Shown: one piece after another, positions 1 to 8,758 of the stretch | Layout of the letters: the number at the start of each line of letters is the position of its first letter | Position numbering within the stretch: the first letter of the stretch is position 1 | NCBI RefSeq assembly: GCF_000019725.1 | Contig: NC_010510.1 | Span: 1-64,000 of the forward strand | Origin: Methylobacterium radiotolerans JCM 2831 | Lineage (GTDB): Bacteria; Pseudomonadota; Alphaproteobacteria; Rhizobiales; Beijerinckiaceae | Length of the DNA stretch: 64,000 nt | Direction: 5' to 3' | Notes under the pieces: model-generated | Seen by the model: the letters and a program-made list of their open reading frames with translations, nothing else | What the model was told of the DNA's origin: nothing | Database searches by the model: none | Program-made: the position numbers and the translations under genes

Positions 1-141
1 CGGCTGCCTCGCGAGGTGGTCGGGCGGCACGGCATCCATCCCCATCGGGATCCGGGATCACCCGAAAATTCGCCCTCAACGCGGACCGGTCTGCCGGGTC
101 AGGGCCAGGAGCGGTCCCCGACGCGGACCCAGGCCGCGTCT

Positions 142-507
142 TCAGCGCGACGCGGTGGTCTTCGCGGCCTGCAGCTCGGAGCCCGCGTCCGAGGCGTAGG
201 CGTTGATGATCCCCGCCAGCAGACCGGGAAAGCGTGCCTCCACCTCGAGCCAGCGGGAATGGTTGCGCACCTCGACGCCGTGGCGTTCGCTGCGGATCAA
301 ACCGGCCTCGCGCAGCACCTTGAAGTGGTTGGACAACGAGGATTTCGGGATGACCCGGTCCCCGACCGCCGAGACGGCCGTGCAGGCCTCGACACAGCCC
401 GCCTGCATGATCTTGGCGAAGATGGCTGCCCGGCTCGGGTCGGCGAGCGCGTGCAGGATCGCCTCCGGACGCACGTCCTCGATAGCGGGGTGAAACAGCG
501 GTCTCAT
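142..507 (-). CDS. ArsR-family HTH transcriptional regulator
   Basis: A 121-residue winged-helix protein of typical ArsR/SmtB length. Residues 15-75 carry the family pattern: ADPSRAAIF in the first helix, then KSSLSNHFKVLREAGLI as recognition helix and the start of the wing. The protein should bind operator DNA as a dimer and repress neighbours until a ligand or stress signal releases it. I see no clear CxCxxC metal-binding pair in the recognition helix, so a metal-sensing role is not supported. It is divergent from the SDR gene starting at 614, the classic layout of a regulator controlling the adjacent oxidoreductase. The start is the ATG whose complement lies at 505-507; no better upstream start is seen. 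Confidence 0.9.
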   Translation of the reverse strand: MRPLFHPAIEDVRPEAILHALADPSRAAIFAKIMQAGCVEACTAVSAVGDRVIPKSSLSNHFKVLREAGLIRSERHGVEVRNHSRWLEVEARFPGLLAGIINAYASDAGSELQAAKTTASR

Positions 508-613
508 ATTTCGTCCCTATGGGGTCTTGAACGACGCTCCGTTAGTTCCGAAGTTCCGAACTATGGGCCGATGGCTGCCATACCGGAGCCGACCCATATC
601 GGAGATAGCACAC
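508..613. promoter_or_regulatory. Divergent intergenic control region, arsR-like / SDR
   Basis: This 106-bp gap separates two divergent genes and must hold both promoters and probably the ArsR-type operator. Around 540-565 the short word agttccgaa occurs twice close together (gttagttccgaagttccgaac), a plausible half-site duplication for a dimeric regulator. The operator assignment is inference. Confidence 0.4.
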
Positions 614-1360
614 ATGTCGAAGCTTGCGGGCAAGGTCGCCGTGGTGACCGGGGCATCCAAGGGCATCGGTGCGGGGATCGCCAAGGCGCTGGCACAGGAT
701 GGCGCCGCTGTGGTGGTGAACTACGCGTCCAGCAAGTCCGGGGCCGACGCCGTCGTGGCGGCGATCACCTCGGCCGGCGGCAGGGCCATCGCGGTCCAGG
801 GGGACGTCTCCAGAGCGTCCGAGGCGCAGGGGGTGATCGAGGCGGCGGTGCGGGAATTCGGGCGGCTCGACGTGCTCGTCAACAATTCCGGCATCTACGA
901 GTTCGCGGCGATCGAGGAGGTCACCGAGGAACACTATCGCCGCCAATTCGACGTCAACGTGCTCGGCATCCTGCTGGCGACGCGGGCGGCCGCGAAGCAT
1001 CTCGGCGCGGGCGCGAGCATCGTGAACATCTCCTCGGCGATCACGCACGTGCACACGCCGACGGCGGCGGTGTACGCGGGCACCAAGGGCGCGGTGAACG
1101 CCATATCGGGGGTGCTCGCCAACGAGCTGGCCCCGCGCAAGATACGCGTGAACGTCGTCAGCCCGGGCTTCGTGGTGACTGAGGGCACGCACACAGCGGG
1201 CGTCGTCGGCTCCGAGATGGAAACCGGTCTCGTCGCGCAGACGCCGCTCGGCCGTGCCGGTCAGCCGGACGACATCGCCACGGTCGTGGCCTTCCTCGCG
1301 TCCGACGACGCGCGCTGGCTCACCGGCGAGAACATCACCGCCAGCGGCGGCATCCGCTGA
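614..1360 (+). CDS. SDR-family NAD(P)-dependent oxidoreductase (FabG-like)
   Basis: A 248-residue classical short-chain dehydrogenase. The Rossmann motif TGASKGIG is at residues 12-19, NNSG at 90-93, and the catalytic set is Ser141, Tyr154 and Lys158 (YAGTK). The C-terminal DIATVVAFLASDDARWLTGE block is characteristic of the FabG/3-ketoacyl reductase-like group. It should reduce a carbonyl or oxidise an alcohol with NAD(P)H in the cytoplasm; the substrate cannot be told. An earlier in-frame start at 527 would add 29 residues unrelated to the fold, so the ATG at 614 (MSKLAGKVAVV) is chosen. It is probably controlled by the divergent ArsR-type regulator. Confidence 0.92.
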   Translation: MSKLAGKVAVVTGASKGIGAGIAKALAQDGAAVVVNYASSKSGADAVVAAITSAGGRAIAVQGDVSRASEAQGVIEAAVREFGRLDVLVNNSGIYEFAAIEEVTEEHYRRQFDVNVLGILLATRAAAKHLGAGASIVNISSAITHVHTPTAAVYAGTKGAVNAISGVLANELAPRKIRVNVVSPGFVVTEGTHTAGVVGSEMETGLVAQTPLGRAGQPDDIATVVAFLASDDARWLTGENITASGGIR

Positions 1361-1489
1361 TACACGACGACGACACCTGCGCGCAGGGTCCAGGCAGACT
1401 GCGCGCAGGGGCGGATGCAGGGCGGCGATGAGCGGGCCGGTGCCGAGGACGGCCCTCAGCCGCACCGTGCCGCGGACGGATCTACGGCG

Positions 1490-1870
1490 TCGGAAGTCGA
1501 TCGCGGCCGACAGCAGGACCGTCCGCGGCAGGCCCTGGCCCAGGACGTCCCTGCCGGTCGGCGCCCAGTGGGGTTGCCCGACACGTTGACGACGTTCGCC
1601 GGCAGGGTCAGCGCCCGGTCCCGGAACGTGGGAGCGCAGCGCAGGCCGACATCGCGGGTCGCCCCGTCCAGGATCTTCTGGCTCTTGGCGCGGTCGTGAT
1701 ATTGCGCCGACGTGTCGATCACCCGGCCGGTGAGCGTCAGGCCTGGAACGCGGCCCGGCGGCAGGTCGTACCCGCCGTAGAGGTTGAGCGGCAAGGACGC
1801 AGGGCCCGCACCGGCACGCCGTCGAGCAGGCTGACCCCGACCGGGACACGGATGCCCGCCACCGGGGAGA
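1490..1870 (-). pseudogene. TonB-dependent siderophore receptor, C-terminal remnant
   Basis: Reading the minus strand from about 1794 to 1573 gives the late beta-barrel strands of a FhuE/FpvA-type receptor: LYGGYDLPPGRVPGLTLTGR, then DTSAQYHDRAKSQK, RDVGLRCAPTFRDRALTL and NVVNVSGN. The barrel then resumes in another frame (HWAPTGRDVLGQGLPRTVLL, SAAIDF), ending near 1493. The expected stop after the terminal Phe is absent; a CGA sits where TGA would fit. Only the last fifth of a receptor is recognisable, with at least one frame change, so the gene is dead. It once took up ferric siderophores at the outer membrane. No TonB-box, plug or partner genes remain nearby. Confidence 0.7.
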
Positions 1871-1937
1871 CGAGAACCCGCTGAGGGCCGGCCGCAATCC
1901 CGTCTCTCAAACGGGCCGAGCACTCTGGAGACGGACC

Positions 1938-2825
1938 ATGGCGACGCCAGCTTCAAGCCAGCCCCCGGTCGGACCGGACCGCGTCCTGGCCGAGGCGCCG
2001 TACCGGATCGGTACGGTGACCCTCGTCGTGCGCGACCTCGGCGCGCTCACGCGGTTCTACCGGGACATCCTGGGGCTCCGCATCCTCTCGGAAGCCGACG
2101 GTGCCGTGCAGCTCGGGACGGGCGACGCCACGCTCCTCGTCCTTCGGCACGACCCGGATGCGCGGCCACGGGCGCCACGTGAGGCCGGCCTGTTCCACAC
2201 GGCGTTCCTGCTCCCCGGCCGGGGCGACCTCGGAGCTTGGCTCCTGCACGCGGAGAAACACGGCATCGCGCTCACCGGCGGCGCCGACCACCTCGTGAGC
2301 GAGGCCGTGTACCTCGACGATCCGGAAGGCAACGGCGTGGAGATCTACGTCGACCGCCCCGCCTCCGCGTGGCAGCGCGCCTCGGACGGTACGGTCGTGA
2401 TGCGCAACGAACGGCTCGATCAGGCCGGGCTCGTCGCGGCCGCGACACGTCCCTGGTCGGAGATGCCGGCCGCTGCCTGCGTCGGGCACGTCCATCTCCA
2501 GGTGGGCGCGCTCGAAGCTGCGGAGCGCTTCTACGCGAAGCTGCTCGGTTTCGACGTGATGTGCCGCTATCCCGGTGCCCTGTTCCTCGGCTCCGGCGGC
2601 TATCACCACCAGCTCGCCGGCAACGTCTGGAACAGCCGAGGTGCGGCCGTCCGATCCGAGGGGCTGACGGGCCTCGCCGAGGTGGCCCTGCTGGTCGATG
2701 GACCGACCCTGGCATCGGCAAGAGACCGGCTGCGCGAGGCCGCCGGGGTGCTTGGCGGAGCCGGCGGCACGCTCGTCGTCCGCGATCCTTGGGGCATCCC
2801 CGTGCGGCTCGTGCCCGCGGATTGA
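1938..2825 (+). CDS. Two-domain VOC / catechol 2,3-dioxygenase-like protein (CatE type)
   Basis: A 295-residue protein with two vicinal-oxygen-chelate modules. Module 1 (residues 23-140) starts IGTVTLVVRDLGALTRFYRD and ends in DPEGNGVEIYVDRP, whose Glu is the usual metal ligand. Module 2 (about 172-293) contains VGHVHLQVGALEAAERFYAK, a His-rich GGYHHQLAGNVW and a final DPWGIPVRLV. Length and layout match Bacillus CatE-like extradiol dioxygenases. It is probably an Fe(II)- or Mn(II)-dependent ring-cleaving dioxygenase or related lyase, substrate unknown. The start follows a GGAGACGG ribosome site. It lies alone between the TonB remnant and a small membrane ORF. Confidence 0.88.
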   Translation: MATPASSQPPVGPDRVLAEAPYRIGTVTLVVRDLGALTRFYRDILGLRILSEADGAVQLGTGDATLLVLRHDPDARPRAPREAGLFHTAFLLPGRGDLGAWLLHAEKHGIALTGGADHLVSEAVYLDDPEGNGVEIYVDRPASAWQRASDGTVVMRNERLDQAGLVAAATRPWSEMPAAACVGHVHLQVGALEAAERFYAKLLGFDVMCRYPGALFLGSGGYHHQLAGNVWNSRGAAVRSEGLTGLAEVALLVDGPTLASARDRLREAAGVLGGAGGTLVVRDPWGIPVRLVPAD

Positions 2826-2903
2826 CGGCGCCGCTGGCGCGATCGGACGGATACCTGCGGCGCGCGATCTGAACAATATTTGCCGCCTGAGGATCGCCAA
2901 AGG

Positions 2904-3053
2904 ATGAAGCCCAATAGTCTAGCGATCTGCGCCTCTGCCCTCTTCGCAGGAACCTTCCTGATCGTGACTGACTGGTCGAAGATCGCCGCTGTTCATCCCG
3001 TCGAGACGCCCGAGTCCTCCGTCTCGTCGACGTCGAAGCCGCCGTCGCGTTGA
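2904..3053 (+). CDS. Small putative membrane/exported peptide, 49 aa
   Basis: The 49-residue product has a hydrophobic stretch at residues 5-22 (LAICASALFAGTFLIVTD) and a polar Ser/Pro/Thr-rich tail ending KPPSR, which looks like a single-pass or secreted peptide. The start ATG is 78 bp after the VOC gene, with only an AGGAT-like purine patch before it. I recognise no family. Coding reality rests on the signal-like N-terminus alone. Confidence 0.35.
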   Translation: MKPNSLAICASALFAGTFLIVTDWSKIAAVHPVETPESSVSSTSKPPSR

Positions 3054-3334
3054 GGCACGGTCCCGCGCCGGACATGCAACGCGCGAGAGGCTTGCGCCAC
3101 GACCGTTCGGCTCGAAGGCGCGATGCTGGATCGGCATGCCGAGATGTAGCGGCGGGAGGAGCGCGGGGCCGGCTCGGGCAACAGTCGGAGATATGAGGAC
3201 CGGCGCGTCCGGCCCCGGAGAGCGATCACCTCGGATCTCCCGCCGGACGCCGGCACCGCGGTCAACCTTCAGAAGGCGCTGGGCCTACTGCCGACATCGC
3301 CGGCGGTGCCGACGTCGCGGGCCGTGATCCACGC

Positions 3335-3363
3335 CCACCGCGGATCGGGCCGATCCGCGGTGG
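3335..3363. repeat. Perfect 14-bp inverted repeat with 1-nt centre
   Basis: The left arm CCACCGCGGATCGG (3335-3348) and right arm CCGATCCGCGGTGG (3350-3363) are exact reverse complements around one G. No T-run follows on either strand, so it is not a standard intrinsic terminator. It could be an operator, a REP-like element or an RNA-stabilising hairpin. Confidence 0.85.
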
Positions 3364-3454
3364 ACCGCCTGTCCGTCATCGAACCCGGAGATCGCCATGC
3401 GCCGGCCGGCACGCGAGATCGCCGGCCGCTCCCTCGATCCTGTGATCCACCTTT

Positions 3455-3587
3455 CCATATATCTCAGTATAACATGAATATATTCGAGTCATTGCGTCGG
3501 CGACGATCGACGAGAGCGCACAATATATGTCGTTAACTCAAAATTTGCGGTCGGCTTATAGATGTTTATAGAGATCGTGACTCTGAG
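3455..3587 (+). promoter_or_regulatory. AT-rich putative promoter region of the che locus
   Basis: In a very GC-rich genome this block is rich in A/T words (ccatatatctcagtataac, aatatattc, cacaatatatg, cttatagatgtttata). It lies directly before the first chemotaxis ORF. No convincing -35/-10 pair can be fixed by eye, so only the region is proposed. Confidence 0.45.
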
Positions 3588-3758
3588 ATGCGTGGCTTTC
3601 TGCTCCCTTTGACGGGAGACGATGACCAAGGCAGTCCCGCGGGTGTCCCGGTCTCGGCAAGGTTCGCGCGGATCGGCACCGGAGACATCCGCTCGCTGCA
3701 GTCCGCGCTCTCCGCTCTGTCCGTGCATTTCGCGTGCGAGGGTCCGATCGTCCCATGA
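3588..3758 (+). CDS. Small 56-aa ORF translationally coupled to cheA
   Basis: An ATG at 3588 opens a 56-codon frame (MRGFLLPLTGDDDQ... ...FACEGPIVP) that ends TGA at 3756-3758, overlapping the cheA start ATG at 3755 as ATGA. That is the usual geometry of translational coupling. Third positions are GC-rich, as expected for coding sequence here, but codon bias is weaker than in cheA. I recognise no domain; it is not a STAS or response-regulator piece as far as I can tell. It may be a real small chemotaxis protein, a leader controlling cheA translation, or chance. No strong ribosome site precedes it. Confidence 0.4.
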   Translation: MRGFLLPLTGDDDQGSPAGVPVSARFARIGTGDIRSLQSALSALSVHFACEGPIVP

Positions 3759-5899
3759 CTGCCCTGGATCCCGCGGAGATCTTCCGCGCCGAGGCCGCCG
3801 AGCTGCTCGCCTGCCTGGAGACGACCCTGCTCGACCTCGGCGACCGGCCCGAGGACCGGACCCTGATCGACACCGCCTTCCGCGCCCTGCACACCATCAA
3901 GGGCTCGGGCGCCATGTTCGGCTTCGAGCAGGTCGCCGCCTTCACCCACGACTTCGAGACCGCCTTCGACCGCGTCCGCCGCGGCGAGGTCCCGGTCGGC
4001 CGCGACCTCGTCAACGTCTCCCTCTCGGCCAAGGACTTCATCCGCGGCCTCATCGAGGAGCCCGAGGCCAGCGCGCCCATCATCGGCGAGGCCATCCTGG
4101 CCGAGCTCGAGCAGCTCCTCGGCGCCGCGGGCGCCGACGCAGCCCAGGCCGCTGCCGATACCGCTGCCGATGCCGCCGCCGATACCGCCGCCGCTTCCGC
4201 CGCCCCGCCCGCCGAGGCCGGCTGGCGGATCGGCATCGCCTTCGCCCCGGACGTCCTGCGCAACGGCACCAACCCGCTCGCCCTCCTCGACGAGCTGCGC
4301 GACCTCGGCGCCTGCACGGTCGTGCCGCGGCTCGAGGCCCTGCCCGAGCTCCCCGGCCTCGATCCCGAGAGCCTCGCCCTCGGCTGGGACGTCACGCTGC
4401 GCGGGCCCGTCAGCCGCGCGGCGGTCGAGGACGTGTTCCTGTTCGTGCGCGACGAGATGGTCCTGACCCTGGAGCCGGCCGGCCCGGCGTTGCCGGACGC
4501 CGCCCCGCCCGAGCCGGTGCCGGCCCAGGCGCGCGCCCCCGCTCCGCCCGCCCCCGCTCCGGTCGCGGCGGAGCCGGCACCACCGGCCGCGCCCGCTGCC
4601 GCTGCCGCGCCCGCTGCCGCTGCCACCCCGGCCGTCGCCGCCCCGCCCGTCGCCGCTGCCGCGCCGGCCGATGCCCGGGCGCCGGCGCGGCGGGCCGAGG
4701 ACCGGCCGGCCAGCAGCGTGCGGGTCGAGGCCGAGCGGCTCGACGAGCTGATGGACCGGGTCGGCGAACTCGTCATCGCCCAGGCCCGCCTCGGCCAGCT
4801 CGCCGGCCTGCACGCCGATCCCGGCCTCAAGACCGTCGCGGAGGAGATCGAGCGCCTCTCGGCGCGCCTGCGCGACACCACGATGAGCATCCGCATGGTC
4901 GCCATCGGCGCCCTGTTCGGCCGCTTCCGCCGCCTCGTCCACGACCTCGCGCGCGACCTCGGCAAGCCGGTCGAGTTCGTCACCGGCGGCGAGGAGACCG
5001 AGCTCGACAAGACCGTGATCGAGCGCCTGGCCGACCCGCTCGTCCACCTGATCCGCAACGCCATCGACCACGGCATCGAGGCGCCCGCGCGCCGCGCGGC
5101 CGCCGCCAAGCCCGCCACGGGCCGGATCACGCTCACCGCCGAGCATGTCGGCGCCCAGGTGCTGGTGAGCGTGCGCGACGACGGCGCCGGGCTCGACGCG
5201 GCGCGCATCCGCGCCAAGGCCGAGGAGCGGGGCCTGTGCGCGCCCGGCGCGGTGCTGAGCGACCAGCAGATCTACCAGTTCCTGTTCGCGCCGGGCTTCT
5301 CGACCGCGCCGACGATCTCGGCGCTGTCGGGGCGCGGGGTCGGCATGGACGTGGTCAAGAAGACGATCGAGAGCCTGCGCGGCACGATCGACATCACCAC
5401 CGAGCCGGGGGGCGGGACCTGCGTGGCGCTGCGCCTGCCGCTGACCCTGGCGATCATCGAGGGGCTGCTGATCCGGGTCGGCGCGGGACGCTACGTGATC
5501 CCGCTGGCGGCGGTGGAGGAGTGCGTCGCGCTGCCCGCGGGCGAGCGCGGCGGGCGCGGGCGGGACTTCCTGAACATCCGCGGCGCGCTGGTGCCGTTCC
5601 TGCGGCTGCGCGACCTGTTCGGGGCGCCGGGCGAGCCGGAGGAGCACCAGAAGGTGATCGTGGTGTCGGCGGGCGAGGCGCGGGTCGGCCTGGTGGCGGA
5701 CCAGATCATCGGCAACCACCAGACGGTGATCAAGTCGCTGTCGAAGCTGCACGCGGACGTGGCGACGTTCTCGGGGGCGACGATCCTGGGCGACGGCACG
5801 GCCGCGCTGATCGTCGATGTCGGCCGGCTCGTGGGCGGCGGCGAGCGGGCGCACGAGAGCCCGCGCGAGAGCCCGCGCGCCTACCAGGAGGTGGCGTGA
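3755..5899 (+). CDS. cheA: Chemotaxis histidine kinase CheA
   Basis: A 714-residue soluble kinase that autophosphorylates in receptor arrays and passes phosphate to CheY/CheB. Domains in order: P1/Hpt (1-110) with phospho-accepting His46 in LHTIKGSG; a P2-like domain (about 155-245); a long Ala/Pro linker (about 250-315); the P3 dimerisation helix pair ([19 protein letters not shown]); the P4 ATPase with N-box [12 protein letters not shown] near 435, DDGAGL and [11 protein letters not shown]; and the P5 CheW-like domain to the C-terminus. All catalytic motifs are intact. The ATG at 3755 is preferred over a GTG at 3734 because the Hpt fold begins here. It overlaps the upstream 56-aa ORF and the downstream cheW (TGATG). 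Confidence 0.97.
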   Translation: MTALDPAEIFRAEAAELLACLETTLLDLGDRPEDRTLIDTAFRALHTIKGSGAMFGFEQVAAFTHDFETAFDRVRRGEVPVGRDLVNVSLSAKDFIRGLIEEPEASAPIIGEAILAELEQLLGAAGADAAQAAADTAADAAADTAAASAAPPAEAGWRIGIAFAPDVLRNGTNPLALLDELRDLGACTVVPRLEALPELPGLDPESLALGWDVTLRGPVSRAAVEDVFLFVRDEMVLTLEPAGPALPDAAPPEPVPAQARAPAPPAPAPVAAEPAPPAAPAAAAAPAAAATPAVAAPPVAAAAPADARAPARRAEDRPASSVRVEAERLDELMDRVGELVIAQARLGQLAGLHADPGLKTVAEEIERLSARLRDTTMSIRMVAIGALFGRFRRLVHDLARDLGKPVEFVTGGEETELDKTVIERLADPLVHLIRNAIDHGIEAPARRAAAAKPATGRITLTAEHVGAQVLVSVRDDGAGLDAARIRAKAEERGLCAPGAVLSDQQIYQFLFAPGFSTAPTISALSGRGVGMDVVKKTIESLRGTIDITTEPGGGTCVALRLPLTLAIIEGLLIRVGAGRYVIPLAAVEECVALPAGERGGRGRDFLNIRGALVPFLRLRDLFGAPGEPEEHQKVIVVSAGEARVGLVADQIIGNHQTVIKSLSKLHADVATFSGATILGDGTAALIVDVGRLVGGGERAHESPRESPRAYQEVA

Positions 5900-6456
5900 T
5901 GAGCGGCGGCGTGACGAGTGGCGTGACGAGTGGCGTGACGCGCGGCGTGACGCGCGGGTCTCCCGGGTCCGGGCCGCAGGCGGGCGCGCAGCCTGGCGCG
6001 CGGGTGGGCGGTCCGGCGGGTCAGCGGGGCGGCCGGCAGGTGGTGATGTTCCGGATCGGCACGGAGAGCTTCGCGCTGGAGGCCGGGATGGTGCGCGAGA
6101 TCATCGACCCGATCCCGGCGACCCGGGTGGCGGGGGCGCGGGCGCATGTCGACCGGATCGTGAACGTGCGCGGCAACGTCGTGCCGCTGGCCGACATCCG
6201 CGGGCGGTTCGGGATGCCGGCGGCGGCCGACAGCCCGGACACGCGCTTCCTGGTCCTGGAGGTGGCGGTGGCGGGCGATCCGGTGGTGGTCGCGCTGGTG
6301 GCCGACAAGGTGTTCGCGGTCACCGAGGTCGACCCGGCCGCCTGCGAGGCGGTGCCGCCGGTCGGGACGACGTGGCGGCCCGAGTACATCCGCGCGATCG
6401 TCAAGGCGGGCGACGACTTCATCATCGTCCCCGACCTCGAGCAGATCCTCAACTGA
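5899..6456 (+). CDS. cheW: Chemotaxis coupling protein CheW (long N-terminus)
   Basis: A 185-residue protein. The CheW beta-barrel runs from about residue 48 ([20 protein letters not shown]) through the array-contact region [17 protein letters not shown] to [10 protein letters not shown] at the end. It links MCPs to CheA. The first 47 residues are an unusual low-complexity leader built from four GVT(S/R)-type units encoded by a 12-bp tandem repeat, followed by Gly/Pro/Ala-rich sequence; ordinary CheW lacks this. Its start overlaps the cheA stop (TGATG) and is served by AGGAGGTGG at 5886, so the two are co-translated. Confidence 0.93.
   Translation: MSGGVTSGVTSGVTRGVTRGSPGSGPQAGAQPGARVGGPAGQRGGRQVVMFRIGTESFALEAGMVREIIDPIPATRVAGARAHVDRIVNVRGNVVPLADIRGRFGMPAAADSPDTRFLVLEVAVAGDPVVVALVADKVFAVTEVDPAACEAVPPVGTTWRPEYIRAIVKAGDDFIIVPDLEQILN
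5908..5955 (+). repeat. Four tandem 12-bp units in the cheW N-terminus
   Basis: The unit ggcgtgacgagt occurs twice (5908-5931), then twice as the variant ggcgtgacgcgc (5932-5955), encoding [16 protein letters not shown]. Unit length is a multiple of three, so copy-number change would keep frame. Confidence 0.9.
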
Positions 6457-6539
6457 AGTTCTTCCGGAGACCTGCGGGGATCTCGCCCCGGCTCAGCTCC
6501 GATCGTTTCGAATTCCGTGCACACATGGGGGCAAGTACG

Positions 6540-8657
6540 ATGCGTTTCACAATCAAGGCCAAGCTCGGGATCGCCTTCGGGGTGATCCTGCTGCTCCTGG
6601 GCGGCGCCGGCTACCTCGCCGTGTCGAGCCTGAGCAGCTCCAACGACCGGATGCAGGCCTTCGCGGCTCGCCCGTTCACTCAGGTCCAGCGCGTCCTGCG
6701 CTTCGAGGCCATGTCGTTCGATGCCGCCCGCATGTTCGCGCGGTCGATGCTGGAGCCGACCAACGCGGCCCGCGAGAAGCTGTTCGCCGATTTCCGGGCG
6801 CACGACGCGAAATTCCAGGCTCTGTTCAAGGACTACCAGGATCTCGTCCCGGCGGACGAGCGTGCCCGTGTCCAGCCCCTGCGTGACGACTGGTCGAAGC
6901 TCAGCGAGGCGGTGACCAAGGGCATGGAGTTCGCGGTCCAGAACGGCAACAACACCGCCAACGCGCTCGCCACCGGCGAGCAGCTGGCCGCGTTCACCGC
7001 GGTCATGGCCAAGATCGACGACATCAAGGCGCGCCCCGACCTCTCGACCGAGGACCGCAGCCAGATCAACGTCATCGAACTGAAGATGGTTCGTCTGCGC
7101 GGCGAGATCTACCGGGAGATCGTGATCACCGACGACGCCCTCCTCGCGAAGATCGCCGGCGAGTTCAAGCAAACCCTGACGGTCCTGGAGCGCGATCTCG
7201 CCAAGTTCACCGAGATGTCGCGCGGAACGGGCTTTGCCGATGGGACCAGCGCGCTCAACGCCGCGGTGAAGGCCTGGACCCCGTCGGCCGAGAAGGTCTT
7301 CGCCCTCGGACTGGCGAACACGGACGCCAAGGCGCTCCAGTATTACGTCGGCCCGTTCACGGACGCCCGGAAGGCCGTGGTCGAGGACGTGGCCAAGCTG
7401 CGCGCCTACGAGGAGAGCGTGGCGAACGGCTTCGTGCAGAGCACGCAGGCAGCCTTCGAGTCGACCCGCACGATCATGATCGCCGTCGTGACCGGCGCCG
7501 TCGTGCTCGGTCTCGCCATGGCGCTCTGGATCGCGATCAGCATCTCTCGCGGCCTGTCGAAGGCGGTCTCCGCCGCTCAGAGCGTCGCCGCCGGCGACCT
7601 GACCCGGGACGTGGCCGTGACCGGTCGCGACGAGGTGTCCGATCTCCTGCAGGCGATCCAGGCGATGAACGTGAAGCTGCGCGAGGTGGTCGGCCAGGTG
7701 GTCAACGCGGCGAGCAACGTGTCTGCGGGGTCCCAGGAGCTGTCGGCGTCGGCCGAGCAGCTGTCGCAGGGCTCGACCGAGCAGGCGGCCTCGACCGAGG
7801 AAGCCTCGGCGTCGATGGAGGAGATGGCCGCCAACGTGAAGCAGAACGCCGAGAACGCCAGCCAGACCGAGACGATCGCCCGGCAATCGGCCCAGGACGC
7901 CGAGGCCAGCGGCGTCGCCGTCGGCCGGGCCGTGGAGGCCATGCAGACCATCGCCCAGAAGATCACCATCGTGCAGGAGATCGCCCGCCAGACCGACCTG
8001 CTGGCCCTCAACGCCGCCGTCGAGGCCGCCCGGGCCGGCGAGCACGGGCGCGGCTTCGCGGTGGTGGCCAGCGAGGTGCGCAAGCTCGCCGAGCGCAGCC
8101 AGGCGGCCGCGGCCGAGATCGGCACGCTCTCGGCCGACACCGTCAAGGCCGCCCAGCAGGCCGGCGACATGCTGGGCCGGCTCGTGCCCGACATCAAGAA
8201 GACCGCCGGCCTGGTCGAGGAGATCACCGCCGCCTGCCGGGAGCAGGATGTCGGCTCGGGCCAGATCAACCAGGCGATCCAGCAGCTCGACAAGGTCACC
8301 CAGCAGAACGCCAGCGCCTCCGAGCAGGTCTCGGCCACCTCCGAGGAGCTGGCCACCCAGGCCGAGAAGCTGCAGGCGACGATCGCCTACTTCCGCCTCG
8401 CCGAGGCGTCCGCGCCGGGCGCGCCCCTGGCGGGTGTCCCCCTGGCCGGCGTCGATCAGGCGGTGATGCGCCTGCGCGCGACCGCGGCGCGGATGGGCAC
8501 GGCCTCGGCGGGCCCGGCCTCGGGCGCTTCCTCGGCGGCGATCCGCTCGCCGAGCCCGAAGCGGGCGGGCGGGCGCGGCCCGGCCGCGGGCGGCGGCTTC
8601 GCCCTCGACATGGGCGCGGGCGACGCGCAGGACGCCGCCTTCACCCGCGTCGCCTGA
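6540..8657 (+). CDS. Methyl-accepting chemotaxis protein (4HB-type sensor, HAMP)
   Basis: A 705-residue membrane receptor. TM1 is at residues 7-29 ([20 protein letters not shown]). A helical periplasmic sensor (about 30-310) resembles four-helix-bundle ligand domains. TM2 is near 311-335 and HAMP follows ([20 protein letters not shown]). The cytoplasmic signalling hairpin has its conserved tip near 482 ([20 protein letters not shown]). A Pro/Ala/Gly-rich tail ends the protein, without the xWxxF methyltransferase-docking pentapeptide. It follows cheW by 84 bp and is read in the same direction, so it is probably the cognate receptor of this cluster. Start 6540 (MRFTIKAK) is preferred over 6525, since the basic/hydrophobic N-terminus starts there. 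Confidence 0.95.
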   Translation: MRFTIKAKLGIAFGVILLLLGGAGYLAVSSLSSSNDRMQAFAARPFTQVQRVLRFEAMSFDAARMFARSMLEPTNAAREKLFADFRAHDAKFQALFKDYQDLVPADERARVQPLRDDWSKLSEAVTKGMEFAVQNGNNTANALATGEQLAAFTAVMAKIDDIKARPDLSTEDRSQINVIELKMVRLRGEIYREIVITDDALLAKIAGEFKQTLTVLERDLAKFTEMSRGTGFADGTSALNAAVKAWTPSAEKVFALGLANTDAKALQYYVGPFTDARKAVVEDVAKLRAYEESVANGFVQSTQAAFESTRTIMIAVVTGAVVLGLAMALWIAISISRGLSKAVSAAQSVAAGDLTRDVAVTGRDEVSDLLQAIQAMNVKLREVVGQVVNAASNVSAGSQELSASAEQLSQGSTEQAASTEEASASMEEMAANVKQNAENASQTETIARQSAQDAEASGVAVGRAVEAMQTIAQKITIVQEIARQTDLLALNAAVEAARAGEHGRGFAVVASEVRKLAERSQAAAAEIGTLSADTVKAAQQAGDMLGRLVPDIKKTAGLVEEITAACREQDVGSGQINQAIQQLDKVTQQNASASEQVSATSEELATQAEKLQATIAYFRLAEASAPGAPLAGVPLAGVDQAVMRLRATAARMGTASAGPASGASSAAIRSPSPKRAGGRGPAAGGGFALDMGAGDAQDAAFTRVA

Positions 8658-8674
8658 CCCGCCGCCCGAAGCCC

Positions 8675-8707
8675 GGATCCGCGCGGGACCTGTCGCCGCG
8701 CGGATCC
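8675..8707 (+). terminator. 12-bp perfect hairpin between mcp and second cheW
   Basis: GGATCCGCGCGG (8675-8686) pairs exactly with CCGCGCGGATCC (8696-8707) around a 9-nt loop. No U-run follows, so it is more likely an intercistronic stabiliser or attenuator than a full intrinsic terminator. Confidence 0.6.
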
Positions 8708-8758
8708 CGCCGCCGGGCCGCCGCCGCAGCCGCGCCCCGATCCATCCGGAGATCCCGC

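Larger units (their letters stand above)
3054..3587. other. Gene-free interval upstream of the chemotaxis locus
   Basis: No recognisable protein is encoded on either strand in these 534 bp. It contains a long perfect palindrome (3335-3363) and a strikingly AT-rich tract from about 3455 to 3587, entered separately. The rest is GC-rich sequence without coding signature. Confidence 0.6.

Noticed and set aside
5908..5955. Tandem repeats considered as a CRISPR-like or minisatellite array
   Set aside because: Only four contiguous 12-bp units inside a coding region and no spacers; it is a protein repeat.
3566..6456. Very long open frames overlapping cheA in other frames (762 aa minus, 944 aa plus)
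   Set aside because: cheA and cheW carry full domain sets in their own frames; the others translate to Arg/Pro/Ala-rich low complexity, a by-product of high GC.
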